Shown here: positions 43,812 to 54,352 of the stretch, piece after piece
Layout of the letters: every line of letters begins with the position of its first letter
Numbering within the stretch: position 1 is the stretch's first letter
DNA from: Diaporthe sp. PMI_573
Lineage: Eukaryota; Ascomycota; Sordariomycetes; Diaporthales; Diaporthaceae
DNA length: 64,000 nt
Direction: 5' to 3'
Assembly (NCBI GenBank): GCA_021399435.1
Contig: JAJTUP010000068.1
Span: 124,001 to 188,000 of the forward strand
The notes under the pieces: model-generated
The model's database searches: none
What the model was told of the DNA's origin: nothing
Seen by the model: only the letters and a program-made list of their open reading frames with translations
Translations under genes and position numbers: made by a program

Positions 43812-44738
43812 TTTCACGGAGGCGAATCCATTTGAATCAATCCATCCTCAATCCATCCATTCTGGATAGGATGGATCCATTCCACTGGCAAAATACTACG
43901 TCCAAGCGTCAATCCATTACACTTGACCTGGGAGTGGATGTAATGGATTGATTGCGAGGCCTGCACGTCAGCGCTCATAGGCACCACAGCGTATATATCA
44001 AGGGCCATTTGAGCTAGCCGGGGGTAAGTTGCCCGCTTCCTGTGCCAATACGCCAATGCGTCGATCACCTCGTGGTCCCCAAACAAGTGGCGATACTTGT
44101 TGACGGAGTCTTCTCCTTGACCTTGACAGGAGGCTCCCGCTTGCCAGTGGGATCCCAGGTCTCGTGCTCTCTAAATAGGTGCTTCTCGGCATTCTGCGTC
44201 CCTGTTGAGGATGTATTATGTGGCGGACTTTTCCTCTTCTTGACGCAAAACCGACAAACCCAGCGGCGATTATTATCGTCCCCAACAGAGTGGATATCAT
44301 AGCCATACTCCCATATCCACGAGACTGTCTTGTTCACACGTTGAGATTTCGTATACCCTGGGAAATGCTTCCAAGGAAATTCATCCCAATTGTCTTCAGT
44401 CGATCCTGAAGAAGGCAAAGACATGATCTCAGCAGATTGTTTGTTGGTTTGGTCGTCTTGTGTCATCTCGACCTGAATTTTCGAGCGCGTCGCGACGCGC
44501 TTATTATTATTATATCTGCTGAAAAGACCTGGTAACCAATAGATTGCAGGCTGGCGCCGTCTTAAGTCCGAAAACGAGGCAATCTCCGATATTGTCCATC
44601 CATTCCATCGAGAGTTCCGGTGGATGGATGGATTACTTAATCGGGTGCCTGATGGAATGGATGGAAATGGATGCACGGGCCTTCCATCCACGTCCATCCA
44701 TCCACTGCCAAGAAATGGTGGAGTGGATGACCACCCTG
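43812..44738 (-). mobile_element. hAT-D, internally deleted element with ATCCATCC repeats
   Basis: The right end reads CAGGGTGGTCATCCACTCC from 44738 on the minus strand, followed by ATCCATCC words (44580-44710). The left side has similar words (43824-43960) but no matching CAGGG end, so it is probably truncated against hAT-G. Contains only a BED domain and a dimerisation fragment. Confidence 0.65.
43967..44466 (-). pseudogene. hAT-D transposase remnant: BED finger joined to dimerisation domain
   Basis: From ATG at 44466 (MTQDDQTNKQSAEI) the frame gives WDEFPWKHFPGYTKSQRVNK, WIWEYGYDIHSV and the BED finger RRWVCRFCVKKRKS ... AEKHLFREHE, then STSIATCLGTTR and a stop. Overlapping in another frame is FGDHEVIDALAYWHRKRATY followed by LDIYAVVPMSAD, the start of the C-terminal domain. 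The whole catalytic core is missing, so a single internal deletion has fused the ends, with a frame change at the joint. Confidence 0.75.
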
Positions 44739-44989
44739 CATGTGTGTGAACCAGCATCCCTGTCGGCGAAGGATTCCGGCCCCAGGAGTCTCGCCTTCTT
44801 TTACTCTCTAGCCCTTTTCCCCCTCTTTCTCACTCACATGCGCGTGCCTACAGAATGCCATCTAAGTTGTTTGTCCCCAGTCTATCGTTCTGCCTATCTC
44901 TGACAACGCCTCCCAGAACGAAGTTTCCGGAGTAAGATCCAGACTTGGTATTCTCATGCGAATGTAGCCAACCTGATCGGAATGGCTAT
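44739..44989. other. Spacer between hAT-D and hAT-E
   Basis: No gene seen. Confidence 0.4.
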
Positions 44990-47822
44990 CAGTGTGGCTA
45001 ACAATCAATCGAGTTCAATTTCGGCCCTCAAACTCGATTGATTGAACCTATCTCAGCTCGATTGAAGCTTGACTTGACTAATCAGCGACCTCGATTGACA
45101 ACTTGTCAAGTACTTGATATACTATGCCTAATCAGGTAATTTGTATAGACCTCTTGGCGTAGAAATCCCGCGCAAGATCTTTGAAGTAATCCAATTCTTC
45201 TGTATCATCTCAGCTTCAACTGTGTCATCGCCGAGGCCGTTGCGCTTGTCAGTGATGAGCTCACTACCGTCAGAGAATACGCGCTCTGGCTCTGCGCTCA
45301 TCGCTGGCGTGCTGAAGATGTTAAGAGCAAGTTTGCTGAGAATAGGCCATACGTGGCGTCGGTCCACCCACCACGCCAGAGGATTCTTAACGGTCATGTC
45401 ATCCTTCGACGGCACCTGCTTTATCCAGATCTCCCACTCAGTCTCCACCTTCCTCCTCTTGCCACGGCGTGGTCGATCTGTTGTATGGCCCCAAGCATCG
45501 AATTCGTCATCGATTGTCGGCGAGGAAGAAGGAGAGGTCTCGGCTTGGTCGACGTGCTCAGTGGCCACCGTGACTGCGGCGAAGCGATCGTAATATACAG
45601 TAAGCTCCTTCTCTGCTGTCTTTATCCAATCCTCTCGCTTCCACCACTTCTCCCTGAAGTATTCGAATTGGTAGGCTGGGTGGAGGGCGATGGCCATGCG
45701 GTAGATAGGCGACTGGTCGGTAAGCTCGTAGTAGGTGTTGATCTTTGACCATGCAGCGAGCACACCGGCGGAGTAGTAGGGAGGAAGGGCATCCTCATTA
45801 TCTGCATCCATGGCGTCAATCTCTTCTTTGACGCTCTCAAGCTTCGTAAGCAGGAAGTCCATGGCGTAGAGTACTTGCCACACCGAGCCTTGGCCACCCT
45901 CGTTGCCCTCGCTATCTGCACGGCTTTGTAGTCGCTTCGTGAGTCGCTCGAAAGGCTGCAGGAGCTTATAGAAGAGCTCAAGCTCGTGCCAATCAGCCTC
46001 GGCGAGGAAGTCATTCTTGTGCTTGTCGTTTTTATCTGGAGGCTTCCACTGCGCCTGGTAGAGATCGATGGCAGGGCGACACTTAAGAGCACGCTCGATC
46101 ATGTAATATGTCGCGTTCCATCGAATGCCACCGTCATTGAGGAGCACGCCGACGAAGAGATTGCCGTCGCTCGTCTTCGTGACGCGCATGCGAGCTCTCA
46201 ACACCTCGCGACGCGCGTCGTTGCGATTAATGTAGATAACGAGGTTGTGCAGCTTGCCAATGACGCCTTTGAGGCTCCAGAGAGCTACACGCTGCTCCTC
46301 CGAAGCCTCAATAAGATTCTTCTCCCATGCGCTGATGCCTTCGCCAAATAAGAGAGCCTTAACGACGAGATTAATAATATGGCCGATACAGCGAATACGG
46401 TCTGCTTCTGGATCGATCGAGAAGAAGGAACGCTGTAACGCTTCGAGGCATTTGTCGTTATCACCAGCGTTATCCATAACGAAGGAGCCGAGCTTCTCGC
46501 CGATGCTGTATTGTAGAATTACTGGCTTTACCAGAGCTGCGAGGTCGTCGCCGGTGTGACCGCCATAACGTCGTGGGAAGCCGAGGAGGAGTGTTCGAGG
46601 ATGACCTTTGCCGTCGACGAAGTGTGCGCATACAGCGACGTATTCTCTGCGATTGTGAGCTCGCCATCCATCGATCGAGAGGTTGATGTTGCTGAGTGCA
46701 GACTGCACCAATTCGATGATGAATGGCAAGCGTGCTGCCATCGAATCCTTCACCCACTGCGAGAGCGTTGAGTGATGCGTTGGCAACAGGCGTGCGAGCG
46801 AAGGCTTGCCGTATGTGAGTAAATCAGTGGTCGCCTCGTCCGTGACTTCTCGGTAGCTGAGGCGTAGCTTGATGGCCCAGTCAATAAGCTTTTGCTTATA
46901 TTCATCCTCATTAAATGGCATGACGAGCTGGAAGACTTCTGCGGCGTTGTTGGCGTCGATATCGTCGTCATCGATGGTCGAATTCGAAGGCCTTTTGATA
47001 TTGTGGAACTCTATAAGATGCTGGATTGCAGCAGTCGTCGATTCTGCAGCAAATAGCTGACTGATATACCGCTTCTTGGTATGGCAATCGGCGCAGAGGA
47101 AGTACTTGTCATTACTATGCTCCAGCTCGGCTCCATATGAATAGATCCATGAGACCTTTACTCGTCTGCCCACGCTCCTCTTGTCCCGTATGCGATATTG
47201 TATACCCTTGAGAATCGTGCCATCGTGCCGCCGAAGCACGCCCCAATCAATTGGGAACGAGAGAGAGTGTGGAGGGCAGGTAGATCGATGGAGAGATTGC
47301 TCTACATCTGACGTTTGCTCGGTCGACAATAGCAGCTCGTTTGGGTCAGTAGATTGCCTTGAAGAAGACATCGTAGATAAGCTTCGAGTACTTGATGGCC
47401 GACTTGGGCCCCAGAACGCGTGTAGCGACATAATAACGCGTCGATTCGACGGGTTGTTGATAGACATTTGATGGAGAAAGAGTAGGGTTTTATTTCGCCC
47501 GGGGACACACCTCATGGGGCCATTGCGCTAAGCTGTTTACGTTTCGTACAGTGCGATTTACGTCGATTCTGGTGGGTTTAGAGTTTGCGCAGCTTAGATA
47601 ATTAGTTCTAAGCGATGTAATTGGCTAATTAGCGATATCAAGGGTATCCTCTCCTAGCCTTCCTAAATAAGTAATTATTGGCATCAAGTACTTGACAACT
47701 TGACACTCCTTTAACTTGATTGATTGATGACAACCCTTAAACTTGACTTGAGAACTTGACTTGACGAGAAGTCGAACTTGATTGAGAATTGTCAAGTTCG
47801 AGCTTGATTGTTAGCCACACTG
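44990..47822 (-). mobile_element. hAT-E, apparently intact element with perfect 19-bp terminal inverted repeats
   Basis: CAGTGTGGCTAACAATCAA at 44990-45008 and its exact inverse at 47804-47822 (2,833 bp). Subterminal DNA carries TTGATTGA, TCGATTGA and ACTTGACTTG words on both sides. The outside 8-mers (ATGGCTAT and GATGCGTC) do not match. Confidence 0.9.
45128..47515 (-). CDS. hAT-E transposase, uninterrupted
   Basis: One open frame of 795 codons; likely start MSINNPSNRR or MSLHAFWG a little downstream of the first ATG. Order: BED-type finger FLCADCHTKKRYISQL ... IQHLIEFHNIK, first catalytic Asp in NLSIDGWRAHNRREYVAV, second Asp in SFVMDNAGDNDKCLE, CxxH in RIRCIGHIINLV, the insertion region with WHELELFYKLLQPFERL, and the dimerisation domain with VWPILSKLALNIF and TPAMSAEPERVFSDGSE holding the catalytic Glu. 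All key hAT residues are present and there are no stops, and it lies within perfect terminal repeats. It is the best candidate for an active transposase in the window, possibly able to mobilise relatives with the same ends. Confidence 0.92.
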   Translation of the reverse strand: MRCVPGRNKTLLFLHQMSINNPSNRRVIMSLHAFWGPSRPSSTRSLSTMSSSRQSTDPNELLLSTEQTSDVEQSLHRSTCPPHSLSFPIDWGVLRRHDGTILKGIQYRIRDKRSVGRRVKVSWIYSYGAELEHSNDKYFLCADCHTKKRYISQLFAAESTTAAIQHLIEFHNIKRPSNSTIDDDDIDANNAAEVFQLVMPFNEDEYKQKLIDWAIKLRLSYREVTDEATTDLLTYGKPSLARLLPTHHSTLSQWVKDSMAARLPFIIELVQSALSNINLSIDGWRAHNRREYVAVCAHFVDGKGHPRTLLLGFPRRYGGHTGDDLAALVKPVILQYSIGEKLGSFVMDNAGDNDKCLEALQRSFFSIDPEADRIRCIGHIINLVVKALLFGEGISAWEKNLIEASEEQRVALWSLKGVIGKLHNLVIYINRNDARREVLRARMRVTKTSDGNLFVGVLLNDGGIRWNATYYMIERALKCRPAIDLYQAQWKPPDKNDKHKNDFLAEADWHELELFYKLLQPFERLTKRLQSRADSEGNEGGQGSVWQVLYAMDFLLTKLESVKEEIDAMDADNEDALPPYYSAGVLAAWSKINTYYELTDQSPIYRMAIALHPAYQFEYFREKWWKREDWIKTAEKELTVYYDRFAAVTVATEHVDQAETSPSSSPTIDDEFDAWGHTTDRPRRGKRRKVETEWEIWIKQVPSKDDMTVKNPLAWWVDRRHVWPILSKLALNIFSTPAMSAEPERVFSDGSELITDKRNGLGDDTVEAEMIQKNWITSKILRGISTPRGLYKLPD

Positions 47823-48207
47823 GATGCGTCCATTGATATTTGTCGTCCTCGTCCCTCCAGCGCTATGCGCTCGAGCGTTTTACCCTGCACCTTGTAGTCT
47901 GTACAAGCAAAAGTCGCCGCACAGGGCAAGCCCTTTCGGGTAACCTCATTCTGCTGCCGCGACCGTTTCCGCTGGCATTGTATCTTAATGCTCATGGGCG
48001 CCAAGAGGACCGTGCCCTGCGGCATCCCCACGAAGTGGAAGTCGTTTCCGACTCCAGAATTATCCCCGCCGGCGGGCCGAAGTGGACCGTAATGTCGGCT
48101 TCGATTCGATGGCCCGGGCACACCTTGTCGAGGATGACGTCCAGCCCCATGTAAGTGGCGCCTTTGACCAGTTTTAGCCCCTGGTGGGTATTGTGGTTCA
48201 CGACGAC
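47823..48207 (-). pseudogene. Helitron helicase fragment (second family), frameshifted
   Basis: Minus strand reads NHNTHQGLKLVKGATYMGLD, EADITVHFGPPAGIILESET, then in another frame DFHFVGMPQGTVLLAPMSIK and TRKGLPCAATFACTDYKVQG with TLERIALEG. This is the C-terminal end of a PIF1-like Helitron helicase, clearly different in sequence from the one at 12.5 kb. It is flanked directly by hAT-E on the left and hAT-H on the right. Confidence 0.8.
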
Positions 48208-49130
48208 TAGGGATGCGTTTTTGACGTCATAAACCCCAAGTTACCAATTGACGTCATAAACCCCAACTGACAAGTAATTTACCGTCATAAACCTCCTTCC
48301 TAACTGGGTTTAGTGAGTATCCCAAAAGGGGTTGGGGTGGGGGACGACCATGAGTTGTTGCGACCCCTGAGGAGGCTTTATCACCCCGATGTTGCTGTTG
48401 AGATTTCTTCACCGACAACAACTATTTATGGTCATTACTGAGTCAATATGACCAATCGGGGAGGTCGTCCTAAACTTCATGGCATTGACGAATATTTCCG
48501 GCCGGCTTCGGAAGAGGGCTTTACTCTGAACCGTGTAGTCTGCAAGCTCTGCTCAAAGACTATGGCGAAGCACACCTCCAAACAACTTCGACACCTTCAC
48601 ACGCAATGCACCGCATATCGACAGCTTCATGAAGTCATTCCCAGCCGACAACCGCTCATCAACACTAAGTTGGATAGTGTTAGCAAAGCATCTAAGGATG
48701 CATTGGACCGTCAAGCCGCCGTCGCAGTCTTTACCTCCGGCAAACCCTATTCCCTCTATGAAGAGCCTGAGACACTGAAACTAGGTATTCCAAATGCTAA
48801 ATTCGGCATATAAACCTCCAGATCGCAATCGAATTGCCTCATTCCTCGACCCTGTCTACCTGGACCATCAGCAACGTGTCAAGGCTCTTCTGGACGAGGC
48901 CCCGCATCTCAACGTCATATTCGATGCCTCCGATGATATCTCAAGCAACCGAATTATCAATATATCCATTGAGATTCCTAGTTCAGTTGCATTTTACTGG
49001 ACGACAATCGATACCAAAGATCATGATCACACGGCATTGACGACCTTGAGCCTTATCAAGCCATCTCTTCTTGAAATATTCGGACACGATTTCTCGCGGC
49101 TGAATGCTATCTGTACAGATACATACCTAC
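48208..49130 (+). mobile_element. hAT-H, left part only, with GACGTCATAAACCCC repeats
   Basis: Begins TAGGGATGCG at 48208 inside the Helitron fragment. Three copies of a CGTCATAAACCCC-type word follow at 48221-48292. The element ends abruptly near 49130, where hAT-F begins in opposite orientation. Confidence 0.65.
48448..49125 (+). pseudogene. hAT-H transposase (DUF659-like group), frameshifted and truncated
   Basis: ATG at 48448: MTNRGGRPKLHGIDEYFRPA, then a BED-like finger CKLCSKTMAKHTSKQLRHLHTQC. After a frame change near 48780-48800 the frame gives YKPPDRNRIASFLDPVYLDH, LLDEAPHLNVIFDASDDISS and SVAFYWTTIDTKDHDHTALT, typical of the DUF659-like hAT group, where the FDASDD Asp is catalytic. 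It stops at about 49125 with LNAICTDTY, the second-Asp region. Not closely related to the other hATs here. Confidence 0.7.
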
Positions 49131-50809
49131 GGCATCAGGGCCGTACCAACAGGTTCCCTGCCCTCAAAGTATTTGGTATACTCGATATATGGCTTCAAGA
49201 TTTCGAGGATTTCCGTGAGGACGAGCCAGTCTTCGTGTTGCAAGACATCTTCTTCAGGGATCCGGTTTTCAGGTTTCTCGTCTGTCCTGCTCATAAGGTA
49301 TATCGAATTCCACCGCGTATCGTTGTCTGCCTTCACCATCAAGCCCACCACGTCCTTTTCGATTAGCCAAAGCCCCAGCTCTTGCAATACATCCGCGCGG
49401 ATTCGACCAGTGGTGATTGCAAGGAATTGGTCTCTCCGTTGAGAGGATCTGCGGATGAAATGGACGGCGTTGTGAAGCTTGCCAACTGGGCCATATTTCC
49501 TCCACTCTTTGAGAAGCCTCAGTTCAGTATCGACATCAAGATTGTCCTTATTATAGGCAGAGTCGAAGATTTCTGACGAAGCTCCCTCGAGGAAGGCCTT
49601 GGCAGAGAGGTTGAGTACGTGGCCAAAGCAGCGGATTCGAACCTGCCTTTCAGGTTTGACTCTTTGGTACTCAGTTAAGTGAGGCTTCAACGCTTTAAGA
49701 ATGGCCCTGACTGCCGTATCGCAAGAATCTGCGTTATCAGCAGTAAAGAAGCCGACTTTCTTGCTAATATCGAAGTCCCTAAACAACTGGACCATGATCC
49801 GAGCCTGGTTCTCGCCTCCGTGGCTGCCTTCAACCCGTTCAAAGGACAATAGACGTATCTGGAGCTTCCCAGAAGTGTCAACAAAGTGGGTGATAATGGA
49901 AAGCAATGCAATATTGTTTGGAGAAGTCCAGAGGTCAAAGGTGATATGGATTTTGCTCCGAGCCACTTGGAACTCACGCTTTAGAAGTGTCTTTCGAGTT
50001 TCGTACTCCATAGTGATCCAATTCTTGACTGTATCAGCGCTTTCAGGTAAGAGCTCATTGATGAAGTCCCTATTAAGTACCAGAAGGAGTTCGCGGAAAA
50101 GAGGGTGTTCAATGCCGTAGAAGGGGATATTTGCGTCGATAATCCAACCCATCAAGAGATTCTTGAATTCTTCAGCTGCCGTACGAACCACGAGGCGTTG
50201 GGAGGACTTGTCGGAGCTCGACGTCTTCGCAAAGTCGATTATTGCTTGTCTCTTTGCAAGGGGCTCGTCCCCATCTTGGTCTTGAAGCTCCCCATCTGGA
50301 AATATACGGTGCTGTTTCTTGAGATGCCTGCCTGCTGACGTAGTTGCCTCCCCATCGAATAGCTTCGTTATTCCGATCGATTCGCAGTGCTTGCAAAGAA
50401 AGACGTCTTCGTGCGTGTCGTCGGGGTTCAATCGAACGAGACAGTTGACATGGGGCTGTATCCACGAATTGCGCTTCCTTTTCTTGTGTAGCCATGCCTC
50501 AAGAATATAGGTATTAACCCTGCCGTCGCTTTTCAGCTTGATCTTGGGGAGTTCATCCACATCCTTCGCGCCCCTGATATCGTCGGCTCGAATACTGGCA
50601 GTCTGGTAGGTAAAGGACAGGGAATTCGAGGACGAAGCTCGTCTAAGGACCGAGAACGCGTCGTTTCCAGCGGTCAATCCGTTGGAAAAATCGTCGGCAT
50701 CTGAAAGGGCAGTTGAGGAAGGCGTATCCATTGTTTCGGTACGAAAGCTCAAGAATTGGTGGAGGAATTGATGACTTGTGACAAAGTCTTGGTGAAATTT
50801 GTTGAGCAC
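49127..50809 (-). pseudogene. hAT-F transposase lacking its C-terminal dimerisation domain
   Basis: The open frame starts upstream but the likely start is MDTPSSTALSDADD (about 50731). BED-type finger: FLCKHCESIGITKLF ... AGRHLKKQHRIF. Catalytic region: KIHITFDLWTSPNNIALLSI (first Asp), VGFFTADNADSCDTAVRAIL (second Asp), RIRCFGHVLNLSAKAF, then GPVGKLHNAVHFIRRSSQRR and DNDTRWNSIYLMSRTDEK. The frame ends with YTKYFEGREPVGTALMP at the junction with hAT-H. The Glu-bearing C-terminal domain is missing, so it cannot catalyse transposition. Confidence 0.85.
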
Positions 50810-50939
50810 CGCGTCACCGCGACGGCGCGACGCCAGATGTTTTTGTGCTGACTAAGCAATAGTTTGGAGACGGGAGACAACACCAAGAAAATTATCACCA
50901 GAACCATATTTGGCCACTTTCCGGGGCCAATTGGCCCTA

Positions 50940-51099
50940 TATAGAGGAAAAACCAGATGCCATATATGACTTGCAAGTCTGGCAAGTCTGAGTGAGGAGA
51001 ACTTGACTTGATTTGGGTTGTGAGCCCGACGATTTGATTTGCAAGACTTGATTTGACTTGCCAACTTGACTTGCTAGCCTTGACTTATTAGGAACGCTG
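50940..51099 (-). mobile_element. Terminal region of hAT-F with ACTTG repeats
   Basis: Minus strand begins CAGCGTTCCTAATAAGTCAA at 51099 and continues with AAGTCAAG, CAAGTCAAAT and CAGACTTG words to about 50960. This is the 5' end of hAT-F; the other end is lost. Confidence 0.65.
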
Positions 51100-52498
51100 G
51101 GTGTCTCATGCTGGCCCCACAAGCAACCGCCCAACTGGTTATTTAGAGTTGTGGTGTAGCTGTAGTGCCTGTCTAAAAATTTAAAGTTTTGGTGCGCGGG
51201 TTTGTACAATATTCACTCTACTATACGGCGTCCCACATCTGTGATTCGTGGATCAAGTCGACGGCTATCTCCCCAAACGTCTGGAATTGAGCCACTGTGC
51301 AAAGCAAGAGGTCCGCCCAATCACGGCGCCGACACGGAAAGTATGCGCTGAAGCCGTCACCCAGGAGTGTAGCATGAGAATCAGTGTAGTTACATTACTT
51401 TGTATGGCGATCCCATAGTGAACTTGAATTTGAGCACATGGGGTACCATGATAAGTCAGAAATTGTGTGTGCCACCCGTTTTTTGGGTGCGAATCACAGC
51501 GCAAATTTGCTCAAGCCTTCTGTTATTTGATAATGACTCCATGGCCGACAACAATGACGCTAGTCCTGAAGCTGGGTTGGGCCATGGCCTTGTGCAAGGC
51601 CGAAGTGGTATCTTATAGTGTTGAATCGAACGCTGTGCGTTGCCTCTTGAGGAGAGTTTCGAACGGGTGTGGGTGCTAGGAAGGCGGTAGGGACCGGAAT
51701 GCGTTAAGGTGAGATGTCAGCTTAAATACCTGCTGACAGAAGGGGCCGGGGGCAGGTAATGATGTTGTAGGATTGGATGAGCAGCTTGACAAACCCCTCA
51801 CGGAGCGTTTTACATGCAAAAAGGTGGCTTGATGATGGTTTTAAATGCCTTAGTGGCAATACTGCCTAGACGGCGATCAATGTCCCTTAAGGGTCTAGCA
51901 GTTGCCAGGTTTTATAGAATGCAGAAAAGCGACTTTCATAGTGTTAAAGGTTGTATAAAATGTACAACCTCGTTATGTACTTTTGAGAGTAAAGCACGTA
52001 TCGTTTTGCAGCTACCAATAAAGTACTGTCTAACTGCGGGACTGATGACAGTGTGTCCCTTGGAGCTGATTTTAGAGTTCACATATTCGCACCCGAAATA
52101 TATACAGTAAAAGGGTCTCTTTGTTTAAGCATAAAAGTGTATAGGCAGTAGTTTAGTTAGAAACTCGACCCCTAATCAATTGACAATCCAATTTCGTAGT
52201 TTAGTAGAATTCGTAATATATGTCGGACAAAAATAACCCACTACAAGGACTACAGACTAAATCATGTAGGACTAAAAACACGTGGGTCCCAACGAATGGA
52301 AATGGTTTCTCGGGTCTTTAACTGGGTCTTTCTAGAAATAGTTGGCCATTTCCTGCACCTGGCGAATTCTTTCTACCCCTGAAACGAACGGTTCAGTGAG
52401 GAATCGAATGGGCCTTTTGTGGGTATGGGCCAGACTATTTCGCGGGTACCCAAGAGCTGCATCACCAATTTCCGTCCAAAATTCCTCTTCTGACGTAC
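51100..52498. other. No gene seen
   Basis: Short ORFs only; nothing recognised. Confidence 0.45.
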
Positions 52499-52771
52499 TC
52501 AGATTCCAACTCCGCTGGCTCTGAGGACGAACATCTGCTCTGTGTCCTTGGTAGCTTGGGGGCCAGACGTGGACGGCACGCTGAGCTGGACTGGGCGGTT
52601 GGAGGACAAGGCCAGCGCGGCGTTGAGCTTGGGCAGGTACCAGTTTGCGTAGATCGAGCCCAGCTCCAGCTCCGTATCAGGGTGGTGCTGCGAGCTCATG
52701 GGGCTGGGCAGGAAGCTCTCCGGCACCGGGTAGGTAAGGAGGCTGCTTGCCGCGCCGCCAGCGAGCGACAT
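52499..52771 (-). CDS. Hypothetical small ORF, possibly an exon of a cellular gene
   Basis: Ninety codons beginning MSLAGGAASSLLTYPVPESF and containing LELGSIYANWYLPKLNAALA, with serine and proline richness. The frame stays open upstream (PLRNPHIKHFSWDVRQVRPW), so the real exon may be longer and truncated by the gypsy element at about 52925. No family recognised. Confidence 0.3.
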   Translation of the reverse strand: MSLAGGAASSLLTYPVPESFLPSPMSSQHHPDTELELGSIYANWYLPKLNAALALSSNRPVQLSVPSTSGPQATKDTEQMFVLRASGVGI

Positions 52772-52924
52772 GATTGTAGAGGTGTAGAAGGAGGTCCATG
52801 GTCGGACCTGCCTGACATCCCACGAAAAGTGCTTAATGTGAGGATTCCTCAGGGGAAAGGCAATAGAGTGGACCAGGCTGGGCGTGGGGTTGGACGTGGT
52901 TAAGCTTTTTAACGGCAGCAGAGC

Positions 52925-54352
52925 TCATTGTCTCTGAAGGAATGTTTGATCCGATACTAAGGACAGCGGATTTCGTATGTCCTTGCCTAGCATGACCTTC
53001 AGTGGTGACATATCGATTGCAGAGTGCCACGACGAGTTGTGCGCGAAATCAAGGGCTGGCAGGTGCACACTCCAGTCGTCTTGATACTTGTCGATATAGA
53101 ACCGTAGCCGCTGGTCCAGCTCCTGGTTTGTGAGCTCGATCGCACCTTGAGTCTGGGGGTGGTAGGCGCTCCCGTGCCGATGCTTTGTTCCCGTCAGCTC
53201 ATTCAGTTTGGCAAGAAAGGCTGAGACAAAAGGTCCGGCATTATCACTGATCCAGATCGTCGGCAATCCTAGGAAACGGTACAAATAGCGGTAGTATCTC
53301 GTGGCCAGTGTCTCCGCTGTATCGGTCTTCTTCCCCGGAAGTGTGGCCAGGAGTCTGCTTAGCTTGCAAACAAAACCCCATACGTAATCGTACCCAAACC
53401 GGTCCTTGGGCATTGTTTTGCCGTCAACGACAACATGTTCCCAGACTTCTCCCGGTACTGGCAGTGGGTGAAGAAGCCCTGGTGTCTTGTCTCGCGGGAT
53501 CTTATTTCGCCGGCACTCATGACAGTTGCGGATATACTTGCGTACTGACTGCTTCAGTTGTGGCCAGTAGTATTCTCGTTCCAGCATCTTGATAACCTTA
53601 TTCTGGCCTGGGTGTGCAAAGATCTTCGGGACATGGGCTTCTCGAATCAGGGCTGTCTGTAGATAGATACGGCTGTCGGCTGTCTTTTCTGGTACCCAAA
53701 GACGTTTGTCCTTCAGGCCGAGTCCCTGCGATTGGTTCTCTCGCTTGATCAGGTCGACTAGGTCTGCGCCTTGGGGAATATCGGTGTGGTTGGCCAGGTC
53801 AGTGGCAGCGATCACTTCGCAGTCCGGAACTGTTTCCACTTGCTCGGCAGGCCGGGCTGTCTTCTGAGGCGAGAGTCTTTCCTCGGGGATCAGAGCCATG
53901 GTCCTTTCTTCTTGTTCACGGGCCTTAACGGTAGGGATGTCAACTGTCTTACGGGATAGAGCGTCGGCTGCAATATTCTCCTTCCCTGGGCGGTACTGAA
54001 AGGTAATATCAAAGTTGGAGAGGAAGTCCGCCCACCGAACTTGACGGGTTGACAATAGGCGCTTGGTCGAGAAGTACAGCAGAGCTTGGTGGTCAGTCAC
54101 CACAAAGAACTTTTGTCCTTGGAGCTCTGGACAGAAATGCTCAAGAGTCTGAACGACTGCCAAAAGTTCTCGATCTTGGATAGGGTATGCTCTCTCCGCA
54201 GGAGTCATCGTCTTTGAGGCATATCCCACTGGCTTCCAGGTATTATTGTCCTGCTGTTGCCAAATAACACCTCCAGTAGCGTTCCGAGAGGCGTCGGTCC
54301 TATACACGTGTTGGTCTTCCCGGCTTGAAAAAGGCGAGCACCGGTGCTTCAC
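52925..54352 (-). pseudogene. Gypsy RNase H and integrase part of pol
   Basis: Begins at the frameshift with HVYRTDASRNATGGVIWQQQ (RNase H first Asp), TPAERAYPIQDRELLAVVQT (Glu), VVTDHQALLYF (Asp) and PGKENIAADALSRK. Integrase: zinc-binding HPGQNKVIKMLEREYYWPQ ... CHECRRNKIPRDKTPG, catalytic core VVVDGKTMPKDRFGYDY (D), PTIWISDNAGPFVSAF (D) and HPQTQGAIELTNQELDQ (E). The frame ends at QTFLQRQ, so the C-terminal integrase tail is cut. Active-site residues are present but the gene is split from RT by a frameshift. Confidence 0.88.

Noticed and set aside
44982..47830. 8-bp target duplication for hAT-E
   Set aside because: ATGGCTAT on the left and GATGCGTC on the right do not match under any one-base shift of the ends.
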